Below the pieces are notes generated by a model. That model had not been told where the DNA came from. It did not search any database and worked only from the letters and a program-made list of their open reading frames with translations. Position numbers and translations under genes: made by a program. A stretch of DNA of 64,000 bases from Aurantimonas marianensis (GTDB lineage Bacteria; Pseudomonadota; Alphaproteobacteria; Rhizobiales; Rhizobiaceae). Within the stretch, counting starts at the first letter, position 1. Each line of letters starts with the position of its first letter. Positions 41,383 through 49,837 of the stretch are shown in pieces. Location: assembly GCF_024195285.1 (NCBI RefSeq), contig NZ_JALHBS010000019.1, positions 1 through 64,000 on the forward strand, written 5' to 3'.

Positions 41383-42381
41383 GTGTTTGCCAAATCCGAG
41401 CCTGACGATGTCGGCCTGCCTCTTGGCGCGCGGTCCGCCGTGCGCACGATCGAGACCGAAGCCGAAGGGCTGATGGCGCTGGCGGGACTGCTGAATGGTG
41501 ACTTGGCAGCGCCGTTCGAGCGCGTTCTCGATATCATTCAGGGCATCGAGGGCCGGCTGATCGTCACCGGCGTCGGCAAGAGCGGGCATATCGGCGCGAA
41601 GATCGCGGCCACCTTCGCCTCGACCGGAACACCCGCCTTCTTCGTCCATCCGGCCGAAGCCAATCACGGCGATCTGGGCATGATTGGGCATGACGATGCG
41701 ATCCTCGCGATGTCGTGGTCCGGGGAGACCGCGGAACTGAAGGGAATCGTTGCCTATTCCCGACGTTTCCGTATTCCACTCGTCGCCATTACCTCCCGTC
41801 CCGATTCCACGCTCGGACGCGAGGCCGACGAGGCACTGACGCTTCCAAGGGTCGCCGAAGCCTGTCCGCACGGCCTGGCTCCCACTACCTCTACGACGCT
41901 GCAAGTGGCGCTCGGCGATGCGCTCGCCGTCGCGTTGCTCGAACGCCGGGGGTTCACGCCGGGCGATTTCCGCGTCTTCCATCCCGGCGGCCAGCTCGGG
42001 GCGAGCCTGATGCATGTCGGCGACATCATGCATGTCGGCGAGGCGATGCCACTGGTTCCAGCCGGCACGCCAATGTCCGAAGCGATCATCGTGATGTCGC
42101 GTATGGGATTCGGCTGTGTTGCCGTCGTGGATTCGGACGGCCGCCTCAGCGGCATCGTAACGGATGGCGATCTGCGTCGGCATATCGAGGACGACCTGCT
42201 CGGGCAGACGGTCGACACGGTGATGAGCCGCGATCCCAAGACGATCGAACCGGAAACGCTCACCGCCAAGGCACTCGACATCGTCAACAGCCTGAACATC
42301 ACGGCTTTGATGGTGGTGCGCCAAAAGCGGCCGGTCGGGATCGTGCATCTGCACGATTTGTTGCGGATCGGCGTGGCTTAG
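41383..42381 (+). CDS. kdsD: Arabinose-5-phosphate isomerase (KdsD/KpsF/GutQ family)
   Basis: Enzyme of 332 aa converting ribulose 5-phosphate to arabinose 5-phosphate, the first step to KDO for lipopolysaccharide. An SIS domain (VTGVGKSGHIGAKIAATFAS, AMSWSGETAELKGI) is followed by two CBS domains (DIMHVGEAMPLVP.. and TVMSRDPKTIEPETLTAKAL). The start is a GTG; AGGAG lies about 13 bases upstream, further than ideal, and no better in-frame start exists. Divergent from the beta-barrel gene. Confidence 0.95.
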   Translation: MFAKSEPDDVGLPLGARSAVRTIETEAEGLMALAGLLNGDLAAPFERVLDIIQGIEGRLIVTGVGKSGHIGAKIAATFASTGTPAFFVHPAEANHGDLGMIGHDDAILAMSWSGETAELKGIVAYSRRFRIPLVAITSRPDSTLGREADEALTLPRVAEACPHGLAPTTSTTLQVALGDALAVALLERRGFTPGDFRVFHPGGQLGASLMHVGDIMHVGEAMPLVPAGTPMSEAIIVMSRMGFGCVAVVDSDGRLSGIVTDGDLRRHIEDDLLGQTVDTVMSRDPKTIEPETLTAKALDIVNSLNITALMVVRQKRPVGIVHLHDLLRIGVA

Positions 42382-42409
42382 ACGTGAAACGCGGCGGCGG
42401 CTCGATCCG

Positions 42410-42874
42410 TCAATGCGGCGGAACCGGCTCCACCGTCAGAACCGACCCCTTCGCGCCGACAATGCGCACGCGGCTCGCCTCGGGCAGGTCCGGCCCCTCG
42501 ACGCTCCACCAGCTATCCTCGATGGCGACCCGGCCGCGGCCGTTGACGATCGCCTGGGTCAGTACCGCCTCGCGGCCGATCAGGCGGCGCGTCCTGCGAT
42601 TGAGCAAGCCCGATTCGCCGGCTTCGCTTTTCGAGCCGTACCAGCGTCGCCCGAGATAGACGCTGATGGCCGATAGCACGACGAAGGCGAGAACCTGCTG
42701 CTCCCAGCCGAACCAGCCGCTGGTGCCAAGAAACAGGGTGTTCATGCCGACGATCAGCGCGGCTATGCCGAAAAACAGCAAATAAACGCCTGGCAGGACG
42801 ACTTCGAGAGCGAGCAGGACGAGGCCGAGAATCCACCAGCCATAGCCCGACAGTGCCTCGATGAGGGTGTTCAC
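42410..42874 (-). CDS. NfeD-family membrane protein
   Basis: Protein of 154 aa with N-terminal hydrophobic helices (WWILGLVLLALEVVLPGVYLLFFGIAALIVG) and a C-terminal OB-fold (LTQAIVNGRGRVAIEDSWWSVEGPDLPEASRV). NfeD proteins partner with SPFH/stomatin proteins in membrane microdomains. The start is a GTG overlapping the SPFH stop by four bases, so the two are translationally coupled as in many bacteria. Confidence 0.93.
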   Translation of the reverse strand: MNTLIEALSGYGWWILGLVLLALEVVLPGVYLLFFGIAALIVGMNTLFLGTSGWFGWEQQVLAFVVLSAISVYLGRRWYGSKSEAGESGLLNRRTRRLIGREAVLTQAIVNGRGRVAIEDSWWSVEGPDLPEASRVRIVGAKGSVLTVEPVPPH

Positions 42875-43875
42875 GATTCGCTCCGTTCCCGTGGCGGCTC
42901 CGAAGCCCGGTTGCCGCTCGCCGGCGGGCGCAGGACGGTTCGCGACACGGACTGACCCGCCTCGCCGAAGGTGGCGCGGGCGACCTCGGCGATGCCGGCG
43001 ATCGAGCCGATCAGCGAGGAGGCTTCCAGCGGCATCAGTACCACCCGCTGATTGGGCGCCGCGGCGATCTTCGCGAGGGCTTCGGTGTATTTCTGCGCGA
43101 CGAAATAGTTGATCGCCTGGATGTCGCCCGCGGCGATCGCCTCGGAGACGACACGGGTGGCGGTCGCCTCGGCCTCGGCCAGCCGCTCGCGCGCCTCGGC
43201 TTCGCGCCAGGCCGCCTCGCGCTTGCCCTCGGCCTGCAGGATCTGTGACTGCTTCTCGCCCTCGGCCCGGAGAATCGCGGCGTTGCGCGAACCCTCGGCT
43301 TCCAGGATTTCGGCCCGCTTCTCGCGCTCGGCCATCATCTGCCGGGCCATGGAATCGACGAGGTTCTTTGGCGGGTTGATGTCCTTGATCTCGATCCGGG
43401 TGATCTTGATCCCCCAGCTGTTGGCCGCCTGATCGACCACGCGCAGGATCTTCTCCGAAATCGCGTCGCGATTGGACAGTAGGTCATCCAGATCCATCGA
43501 CCCCATCACCGAACGAAGATTGGTCATGACGAGATTGAGGATGGCGTTTTCCAGCCCCGACACTTCGTACGCCGCCGCCGCCGCGTCGAGCACCTGATAG
43601 AAGGCCACACCATCGGCTGCCACCGACGCGTTGTCGCGGGTGATGACCTCCTGGGTGGGGACGTCCAGGACCTGCTCCATCATGTTCAGCTTGCGGCCGA
43701 CCCGCTCGATGAACGGCACGATGATATTGAGACCCGGCGTCAGGGTGCGGGTATAGCGACCGAATTTCTCGACCGTGTAGTTGTAGCCCTGCGGCACCGT
43801 CTTGATCGTCGAGAACAGGACGACGATCGCGAAAAACAGAAGGACGAGAACGAAAATTCCGGAGCCCGAGAGCAT
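42871..43875 (-). CDS. qmcA: SPFH/band 7 (stomatin-like) membrane protein QmcA
   Basis: Protein of 334 aa: one N-terminal membrane helix (IFVLVLLFFAIVVLFSTIKTV), an SPFH domain (GYNYTVEKFGRYTRTLTPGLNIIVPFIERVG), then a long coiled coil rich in Glu/Ala/Arg (REKRAEILEAEGSRNAAILRAEGEK region). Such proteins form large oligomeric rings and organise or guard membrane proteases. GGAGGTGAC just before the ATG is an optimal ribosome site. It is coupled to the NfeD gene downstream. Confidence 0.96.
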   Translation of the reverse strand: MLSGSGIFVLVLLFFAIVVLFSTIKTVPQGYNYTVEKFGRYTRTLTPGLNIIVPFIERVGRKLNMMEQVLDVPTQEVITRDNASVAADGVAFYQVLDAAAAAYEVSGLENAILNLVMTNLRSVMGSMDLDDLLSNRDAISEKILRVVDQAANSWGIKITRIEIKDINPPKNLVDSMARQMMAEREKRAEILEAEGSRNAAILRAEGEKQSQILQAEGKREAAWREAEARERLAEAEATATRVVSEAIAAGDIQAINYFVAQKYTEALAKIAAAPNQRVVLMPLEASSLIGSIAGIAEVARATFGEAGQSVSRTVLRPPASGNRASEPPRERSES

Positions 43876-43997
43876 GTCACCTCCACCCGCTCGGGACGGT
43901 GTCGCTCGGCGCGGACCCGTATCACCGACCGGTGTCTGACTATCGCGTCAGGCGCTCCGCGACGCAAGCGATGTTCCGCCCCTGCCGCAGCTGGGTA

Positions 43998-45059
43998 TCA
44001 GTCGACCCAGCCCCTCAGCTCCCGCCGCACCATCGCCTCGATGACGTCCATGCCCGGCTCGGAATCGTTGAGGCATGGGATGTGGCTGAACTTCTCGCCG
44101 CCGGCCTCGTGGAAGATCTCCCCTGCCTCGCCGGCGATCTCCTCCAGGGTTTCCAAGCAGTCGGAAACGAAGCCGGGATTGAGCACGGCGATGCGCTTGA
44201 TCCCTTCCTTGGCGAGGGCTTCGACGGTCTTGTCGGTATAGGGCTGCAGCCATTCCTCCGGCCCGAAGCGCGACTGGAAGGTGGTCATCAGCCGACCCGG
44301 CTGCCAGCCGAGCCGCTCCTCAAGCAGCCGCGAGGTCTTCTGGCAGTGACAGTGATAAGGATCGCCCTTGCGGAAATAGCTCTGCGGGATGCCATGATAG
44401 GAGGCAATCACGCGCTCCGGTTCGTAATCGAGGCCGGCGAGGCGGATCTCGATCGAGCGGGCGAGCGCATCGATATAGACCGGCTCGTCGTGATAGGCTG
44501 GCACCGTGCGCACCGCCGGCATCCAGCGCTTGCCCATCATGTGCTCGAAGAACTTGTCGTTCACCGTCGCCGTGGTCGAGGCCGCATATTGCGGATACAG
44601 CGGATAAACCAGAATGCGCTCGCACCCCCGGTCCAGAAGCGCGTCAGTGCGCTCGGCGATCGAGGGCTGGCCATAGCGCATCGCCCAGTCGACGACGACG
44701 GCGGCCTCGCCGGCCATGCGCGCCGCCAGTTTCTCTCCCTGGGCCCGCGTAAAGGTCCGCAGCGGCGATTCGTTGCGTTCCTTGTTCCAGATTTCGGCAT
44801 AGGCGGCGCCGGATTTCTTCGGTCGTGTGTTGAGCACGATGCCGTAGAGGATCGGATACCAGGCGGCGCGCGGCCACTCGATGACCCGCTTGTCGGAGAG
44901 GAACTCCTTGAGATAGCGCCGCATCGGCTTGAAATCGGTGCCGTCCGGCGTGCCGAGATTGACGAGGAGAACGCCGACCTTCGGCTGTTTTACCGGCGGA
45001 TGTCTCGGGGGGAGGGGGCCGATTGCCCGCTCGGCGATCGTCTTGGTCAGGGCATTCAT
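43998..45059 (-). CDS. hemH: Ferrochelatase
   Basis: Inserts Fe(II) into protoporphyrin IX in the last step of haem synthesis; 353 aa, membrane-associated. Seen: VGVLLVNLGTPDG at the start of the core, LSDKRVIEWP, PLYPQYAASTTATV, the catalytic His in SYHGIPQSYFRKGDPYHCHC and the Glu region FSRFGPEEWLQPY-like, and the late NPGFVSDCLETLEEI. The start MNALTK follows AAGGA by seven bases; a longer in-frame start lacks support. Near an omp10-like gene as in other Hyphomicrobiales. Confidence 0.98.
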   Translation of the reverse strand: MNALTKTIAERAIGPLPPRHPPVKQPKVGVLLVNLGTPDGTDFKPMRRYLKEFLSDKRVIEWPRAAWYPILYGIVLNTRPKKSGAAYAEIWNKERNESPLRTFTRAQGEKLAARMAGEAAVVVDWAMRYGQPSIAERTDALLDRGCERILVYPLYPQYAASTTATVNDKFFEHMMGKRWMPAVRTVPAYHDEPVYIDALARSIEIRLAGLDYEPERVIASYHGIPQSYFRKGDPYHCHCQKTSRLLEERLGWQPGRLMTTFQSRFGPEEWLQPYTDKTVEALAKEGIKRIAVLNPGFVSDCLETLEEIAGEAGEIFHEAGGEKFSHIPCLNDSEPGMDVIEAMVRRELRGWVD

Positions 45060-45289
45060 CGTCGCGTCCTTGCACAGCCTCGCGGGAAGCACAGTCTCGC
45101 CGAGGCACAGTCTTGTTTGGCTCGTCGCTGGGGCATCGGTCAGTCGCCGCGACCACGCGGCCCGACACCCCGGTGGACCGCTCGCCGATCATCCTGGCCA
45201 GTCGCGGCGCCGTCGTCAGCGATCGGGATACAGGAGATCCTGCGGGTGGTGAAGCGGCTCGATCCCATTTGCGACTGCGACAAAACTCC

Positions 45290-45652
45290 TCAGGCGCGGG
45301 CGAGGTCGAAGCGATTGCCACTGGATGTCGCGCAGGAAAGACGATTCGTCTCGACCTGATTGCAGTTGGCCGAAACCTGCTGGTTGCGCGTGGTGGATGT
45401 GTAGAGAAGATTGATCTGGCCGGGGCCGAGATCGGTATAGTTGCCGGAGGCGAGGAGCCCGTTGGTCGCCCGCTCGACCGTGGTGAAACGGCCATTCTGG
45501 AAGGTCGCCGTATAGGCGACCGGTCCCCCGATGGAGGCCCAGCGTCCCTCGATGCCTTGCGGCTGAGTTGGCAGCACCTCGGCTCGCTGCTGGGTCTGGC
45601 AAGCGCTTAGCGCAAAAGTCGCGAGCAAAAGAGAAACGGCAACAGGACGCAT
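45290..45652 (-). CDS. omp10: Omp10-family outer membrane lipoprotein
   Basis: Small lipoprotein of 120 aa: signal MRPVAVSLLLATFALSAC with lipobox LSAC. The mature part resembles Brucella Omp10 as I remember it: PQGIEGRWASIGGPVAYTATF, LASGNYTDLGPGQINLLY and the final CNQVETNRLSCATSSGNRF with two Cys. Omp10 is a surface lipoprotein of Brucella and relatives, function unclear. A TTG five codons upstream is in frame but precedes the signal. It lies 230 bases upstream of hemH on the same strand. Confidence 0.75.
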   Translation of the reverse strand: MRPVAVSLLLATFALSACQTQQRAEVLPTQPQGIEGRWASIGGPVAYTATFQNGRFTTVERATNGLLASGNYTDLGPGQINLLYTSTTRNQQVSANCNQVETNRLSCATSSGNRFDLARA

Positions 45653-45866
45653 CAGAAGAAACCCCAAAATCTAGGCGAGAAACCCCCATGGGCGGTGTCA
45701 CGCGTGTACCAAACCCCATCGGGACCGACCACAACCAGTCGTGCAAGCCTAAGCCACGCCACGATTAAAAGTCTATCGTAATTTGAGCGAATTGCCCTGG
45801 ATCAAGGTGCCGTCGCATCGCCAGCGTCATCATCGCCGTCCGGCAAGATGCTCAAAGGAGATCGCC

Positions 45867-46634
45867 ATGTTCGCGCAACTGGCCGCCCCGGACCATGTCC
45901 TCGCTTTTCGGCTGAGCGGCAAGGTCACGGGCGACGATATCGCACGCTATAAGACCCTGCTCGATGCGATGCTGAAGGCACATGACGCCATCGGCCTTTG
46001 CGTCGACATCACGGGCCTTTCCGACATGGAAGGGGACGCGCTTGTCGCGGGGATGAAAGCCGACTTGGAATTGCTATCCCATCTTGGTCAATTCCGGCGC
46101 TGTGCGCTGATCTCCGACAAGGAATGGCCGCGCGCGCTCACCCGTTTCGTCGGCCCCTTGCTCCCGAACTTCGAAATCAAGAGCTTTGCTCCGGAGCAAT
46201 ATGACGAAGCGCTGAAATGGGCCGCAGAGCCGGCCGCGGCGCCGAAAACCGATAAGCCGGCTGTGCGTTTCTTGCCGACGTCGCGGAACGACGTGCTTGG
46301 CTTCGAACTCGACGGCGTGATCTCGGAAAAGGAATTTCCGGCCGTGCTCGCTCGGATCAATGGTTTGTTCGACAGTCATGAAAAGGTCCGCCTCCTCGGC
46401 CGGATCAAGCATCTGGGCGGCTTCGATCCGGCTATCCTCATGCAGAGCGGTCTGGTTTCAATGAAGCTCGCGGCCCTGCGGAAAGTGGAACGCTACGCGA
46501 TCGTCGGCGCGCCCGGATGGATGTCCAAGATGATCTCGACGATGAATCCGCTGTTCGATGTCGACATGCGCGCATTCCCCGCCGAGCGGGAAGCCGACGC
46601 ATGGGCATGGATCGAGACAGAGCCGGCGCGGTAG
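45867..46634 (+). CDS. Tandem SpoIIAA-like (STAS-type) domain protein
   Basis: Soluble protein of 255 aa with two SpoIIAA-like domains: residues about 1-125 (LAFRLSGKVTGDDIARYKTLLDAML.., ALISDKEWPRAL, FAPEQYDEALKWA) and about 140-255 (LGFELDGVISEKEFPAVLARI.., YAIVGAPGWMSKMI, FPAEREADAWAWI). Single-domain members are about 120 aa, so this is an internal duplication. SpoIIAA-like proteins are fold relatives of anti-sigma antagonists, possibly lipid-binding; role unknown. AAAGGAG six bases before the ATG fixes the start; an earlier frame opening has no ribosome site. Confidence 0.82.
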   Translation: MFAQLAAPDHVLAFRLSGKVTGDDIARYKTLLDAMLKAHDAIGLCVDITGLSDMEGDALVAGMKADLELLSHLGQFRRCALISDKEWPRALTRFVGPLLPNFEIKSFAPEQYDEALKWAAEPAAAPKTDKPAVRFLPTSRNDVLGFELDGVISEKEFPAVLARINGLFDSHEKVRLLGRIKHLGGFDPAILMQSGLVSMKLAALRKVERYAIVGAPGWMSKMISTMNPLFDVDMRAFPAEREADAWAWIETEPAR

Positions 46635-46657
46635 CGTTGCCGCGGCATGCCGACGCT

Positions 46658-47104
46658 CTACCCGACGGTTTCGGCCTTGCGGGACGGGATGACGGAATGT
46701 ATCGAGCCGATCGTCTCGATCGACCTTATGCGGTTGTCGCTCGTGAAGGCGAACCAATACATGGTCGTGCCGGTGATCAGCGTCCCGGTCTTGTCGTCCC
46801 TGCGGGACCAGTCACAACGGCTAGCCGCTTCGTCCATCTCGCAGACGAGACCGCGCAATTCGTAGGAAATGTAGCTGGTGCGCTTCAGCATCTCGTCGAA
46901 AAAGGCGCGCGCCTGCTCCTGCCCATGAAGGCGGAATTCGCCTTCCATCCGGCCAAACCACGGCGTGTCGGACTGCTCTGCGTTGCTGCGCTGGGAGATC
47001 GTGGCCCCAGGGGCGAAATGCCGGGCTATCGACCCGGCCGCTCCCGCCATCACCGCTTCCATCACTTCTTCGACGACCGCGCGCTTCGCGTCGGTATCAG
47101 CCAT
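46658..47104 (-). CDS. NTF2-like (SnoaL-type) protein
   Basis: Protein of 148 aa, MADTDAKRAVVEEVMEAVMAG, with the cone-shaped NTF2 fold pattern: an N-terminal helix followed by HFAPGATISQRSN, a helix GQEQARAFFDEML, and strands ISYELRGLVCEMDEAA, LITGTTMYWFAFTSDNRIRSIE. Such proteins may bind small ligands or act as isomerases; none of the classic catalytic sets is evident. It is convergent with the SpoIIAA-like gene (23 bases) and downstream of homospermidine synthase. Confidence 0.7.
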   Translation of the reverse strand: MADTDAKRAVVEEVMEAVMAGAAGSIARHFAPGATISQRSNAEQSDTPWFGRMEGEFRLHGQEQARAFFDEMLKRTSYISYELRGLVCEMDEAASRCDWSRRDDKTGTLITGTTMYWFAFTSDNRIRSIETIGSIHSVIPSRKAETVG

Positions 47105-47218
47105 GCATTGCTCCGGGAGGGACCGGACAGAAAGCCGATCCCCCAAATTGTAGACATCTTACGTCCCGACGCCGCATCGCCAGTCGAATACGCACACGCG
47201 TACCCTGCCGGTAAATGC

Positions 47219-48664
47219 TCAGCGAACGAGGATGTTCCGGAACTGCCAAGGGTCTTTTTCATCGAGGTCCTCGGGGAAGAGCCCCGGACGATCGGTCAAG
47301 GGCGTCCAATCGGTGTAATAGCCCTTGACTGGACCAAGATAGGGGGACTGTACCTCGAGGCAGCGCTTGTAGTCCATTTCGTCGGTCTCAACGATGCCGG
47401 ACTCGGGGTTTTCCAACGCCCAAACCATGCCCGCCAGGACAGCCGAAGTCACCTGCAGACCGGTGGCGTTCTGGTAGGGCGCGAGCTTGCGGGTTTCCTC
47501 CAGCGACAGCTGCGAGCCATACCAGTAGGCATTTTTGTCGTGGCCGTAGAGCAAGACGCCGAGCTCGTCGATGCCGTCGATCAGCTCGTTTTCGTCGAGG
47601 ACATGATGCTCCGGCTGGATCTTGCCGGCCGCGCCGAATAGCTCATGCAGCGACAGGACGGCGTCGTTGCAGGGATGATAGGCATAGTGGCAGGTCGGCC
47701 GGTAGGTGACCTCGTCGTCGCGGTTGCGATGGGTGAAGAAGTCCGCGATCGAGATGGATTCGTTGTGGGTAACGAGGAAGCCGTATTGTGGTCCCGGCGT
47801 CGGGCACCAGGTCCGCACCCGCGTATTGGCGCCCGGCTGCTCCAGAAAGATCGCCGACTGGTGGCCCTTCTTGTGCTTGTTGGCGTTCTTCGGCATCCAC
47901 TTCTCGTGGGTGCCCCAGCCCAGTTCCGCCGGCTGCATGCCCTCCGAGAGGAAACCCTCGACCGACCAAGTGTTCCAGAACACGTTCATCGGCTTTGGCG
48001 CCTTGGCAAGCTGGGTGTCGCGCTCGGCGATATGGATGCCCTTGACGCCGGCCTTCTTCATCAGCTTGGCCCAGCCGTCGCGGTCGTCCTGCGCCGGCTC
48101 CTCGAAATCGAGGCCGACCTCGCGGGCGACATCGACCAGCGCCTGCTTGACGAACCAGGAGACCATGCCCGGATTGGCACCGCAGCAGGAGACGGCGGTC
48201 GTGCCGCCGGGATTCTTGCGCTTCTCCTTGCGAACGGTTTCGCGCAAGGCATAATTGGTGCGGTCGGCGTTGGAGAGAGACTCGTCGAAGTAAAAGCCGA
48301 GCCACGGCTCGACGACGGTATCGATGTAGAGGACGCCGAGTTCGCGGCAGAGCTTGATCAGGTCGAGCGACCCGGTGTCGACCGACAGATTGACGCAGAA
48401 GCCCTGGCCGTCGCCCTCGGTGAGCAGCGGGGTCAAAAGATCCCGATAGTTTTTCCGCGTCACCGCTTCGTTGACGAAGCGGATACCGCGTTCGTCGAGG
48501 AGATGCTTGTCGGCGTCGTTCGGATCGATGACCGTCATTCGGCTTTTGTCGTAGTCGAAATGGCGTTCGATGAGGGGCAGGGTGCCCTTGCCGATAGAGC
48601 CGAAACCGATCATCACAACCGGGCCGGTTATCTTGGCGTGGATCGGGTGGTTCTTCTTGGCCAT
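47219..48664 (-). CDS. hss: Homospermidine synthase
   Basis: NAD-dependent enzyme of 481 aa making sym-homospermidine from putrescine, the dominant long-chain polyamine of rhizobia. Seen: Rossmann motif VVMIGFGSIGKGTLPLI, DPNDADKHLLDERGI, SVDTGSLDLIKLCRELGVLYIDTVVEPW, AVSCCGANPGMVSWFVKQAL and PYQNATGLQVTSAVLAGMVW, all family hallmarks. AAGGA seven bases upstream supports the start. No other polyamine gene is adjacent. Confidence 0.97.
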   Translation of the reverse strand: MAKKNHPIHAKITGPVVMIGFGSIGKGTLPLIERHFDYDKSRMTVIDPNDADKHLLDERGIRFVNEAVTRKNYRDLLTPLLTEGDGQGFCVNLSVDTGSLDLIKLCRELGVLYIDTVVEPWLGFYFDESLSNADRTNYALRETVRKEKRKNPGGTTAVSCCGANPGMVSWFVKQALVDVAREVGLDFEEPAQDDRDGWAKLMKKAGVKGIHIAERDTQLAKAPKPMNVFWNTWSVEGFLSEGMQPAELGWGTHEKWMPKNANKHKKGHQSAIFLEQPGANTRVRTWCPTPGPQYGFLVTHNESISIADFFTHRNRDDEVTYRPTCHYAYHPCNDAVLSLHELFGAAGKIQPEHHVLDENELIDGIDELGVLLYGHDKNAYWYGSQLSLEETRKLAPYQNATGLQVTSAVLAGMVWALENPESGIVETDEMDYKRCLEVQSPYLGPVKGYYTDWTPLTDRPGLFPEDLDEKDPWQFRNILVR

Positions 48665-48846
48665 GCGGCATTCCTTTCGATGATCGTTGCGCCGTAACGT
48701 TGGGCGAAGCCGCTAGAGCAGTTCGACGACGAATGGAAGAGCAGGGGGAGCCAGCGCGATGACCGGACGGCTTGATCGAGGAGTAAAGCAGCCGTGATCG
48801 ACGCGATAGCGAGACCGTCGAGCTCACCATTGCGGCAGGCTGTTCG

Positions 48847-49812
48847 ATGCAACTTCCCGCCGCGTTGAGACAGGCGCTCGACGCACGTCTCGACCGCCAT
48901 GCGCTCGATGACTTGCGGAGTGCGGGGGAACGGCTTTCGGGACGCTACCGCGCAGAGATCCGCGACGGGAGGCGCCACCTCGATGGCGAGCCGGCGGTGC
49001 TTGCCTATCTCGCCGCCCGCATGCCGGCGACTTTCGCCGCCATCCGGGCGAGCCTGGAGCAGATCGTCCTGCGGCGTCCGGATTTCGCGCCAGAAACCCT
49101 GCTCGATATCGGTGCCGGGCCGGGCACGGCGCTGTGGGCCGCCAACGATGCTTTCGACAGCCTGCGCGAGGCGACGCTGGTAGAGGCGAGCGCGCCGGCG
49201 CTCGGCGTTGGCCAAGGGCTGGCGCAAGAGGGATTGGCGGTGGCGACGCGTTGGGTTCGCGGCGACGCGACGGCGGATCTGGCGGAACGCGCGTCGGCCG
49301 ATCTGGTGACGCTCGCCTATGTCCTCGACGAATTGCCGCCCGACGCTCGGGGGGCGCTGGTCTTGCGGCTGTGGCAGCTAACGCAGGATGTCCTTGTGAT
49401 CGTCGAGCCGGGTACGCCGGCCGGCTGGCAACGCATCCTCGCCGCGCGTGAACTGCTGCTGGCCGAGGGCGCGCAGCTGCTGGCGCCGTGTCCGCACGCC
49501 GACGACTGTCCTGTCGCCGCGCCCGATTGGTGCCACTTCGCCCAACGGGTCGCCCGCTCGCGCACCCACCGTCTTACCAAGCGCGGGACGGTTCCCTACG
49601 AGGACGAGAAATTCGCCTATCTGGCGGTCGCCCGCCGACCGGCCGTGCCGTTGACCGCGCGCGTTCTGGCCTCGCCCCGAAGCGGCAGCGGCAAGGTGCA
49701 GTTGAAAATCTGCACGTCGGACGGGCAGATGCGGGAGCAGATGGTCACCAAACGCGAGGGCGAAATGTTCCGCACCGCCCGCCGCCTCGACTGGGGCGAT
49801 GCGATGGAATGA
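48847..49812 (+). CDS. Rsm22-family small ribosomal subunit methyltransferase-like protein
   Basis: Protein of 321 aa with a SAM-binding motif LLDIGAGPGTALWAAND and TLAYVLDELPPDAR. A cysteine-rich segment (CPHADDCPVAAPDWCHF) is followed by RTHRLTKRGTVPYEDEKFAYL. This combination defines the Rsm22/METTL17 family, which needs an Fe-S cluster and assists assembly of the small ribosomal (in mitochondria) subunit. Bacterial members are uncharacterised. The start lies 180 bases downstream of the divergent hss start. Confidence 0.9.
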   Translation: MQLPAALRQALDARLDRHALDDLRSAGERLSGRYRAEIRDGRRHLDGEPAVLAYLAARMPATFAAIRASLEQIVLRRPDFAPETLLDIGAGPGTALWAANDAFDSLREATLVEASAPALGVGQGLAQEGLAVATRWVRGDATADLAERASADLVTLAYVLDELPPDARGALVLRLWQLTQDVLVIVEPGTPAGWQRILAARELLLAEGAQLLAPCPHADDCPVAAPDWCHFAQRVARSRTHRLTKRGTVPYEDEKFAYLAVARRPAVPLTARVLASPRSGSGKVQLKICTSDGQMREQMVTKREGEMFRTARRLDWGDAME

Positions 49813-49837
49813 GAGAGAGGCTGGCTTGCCGCCCCGA

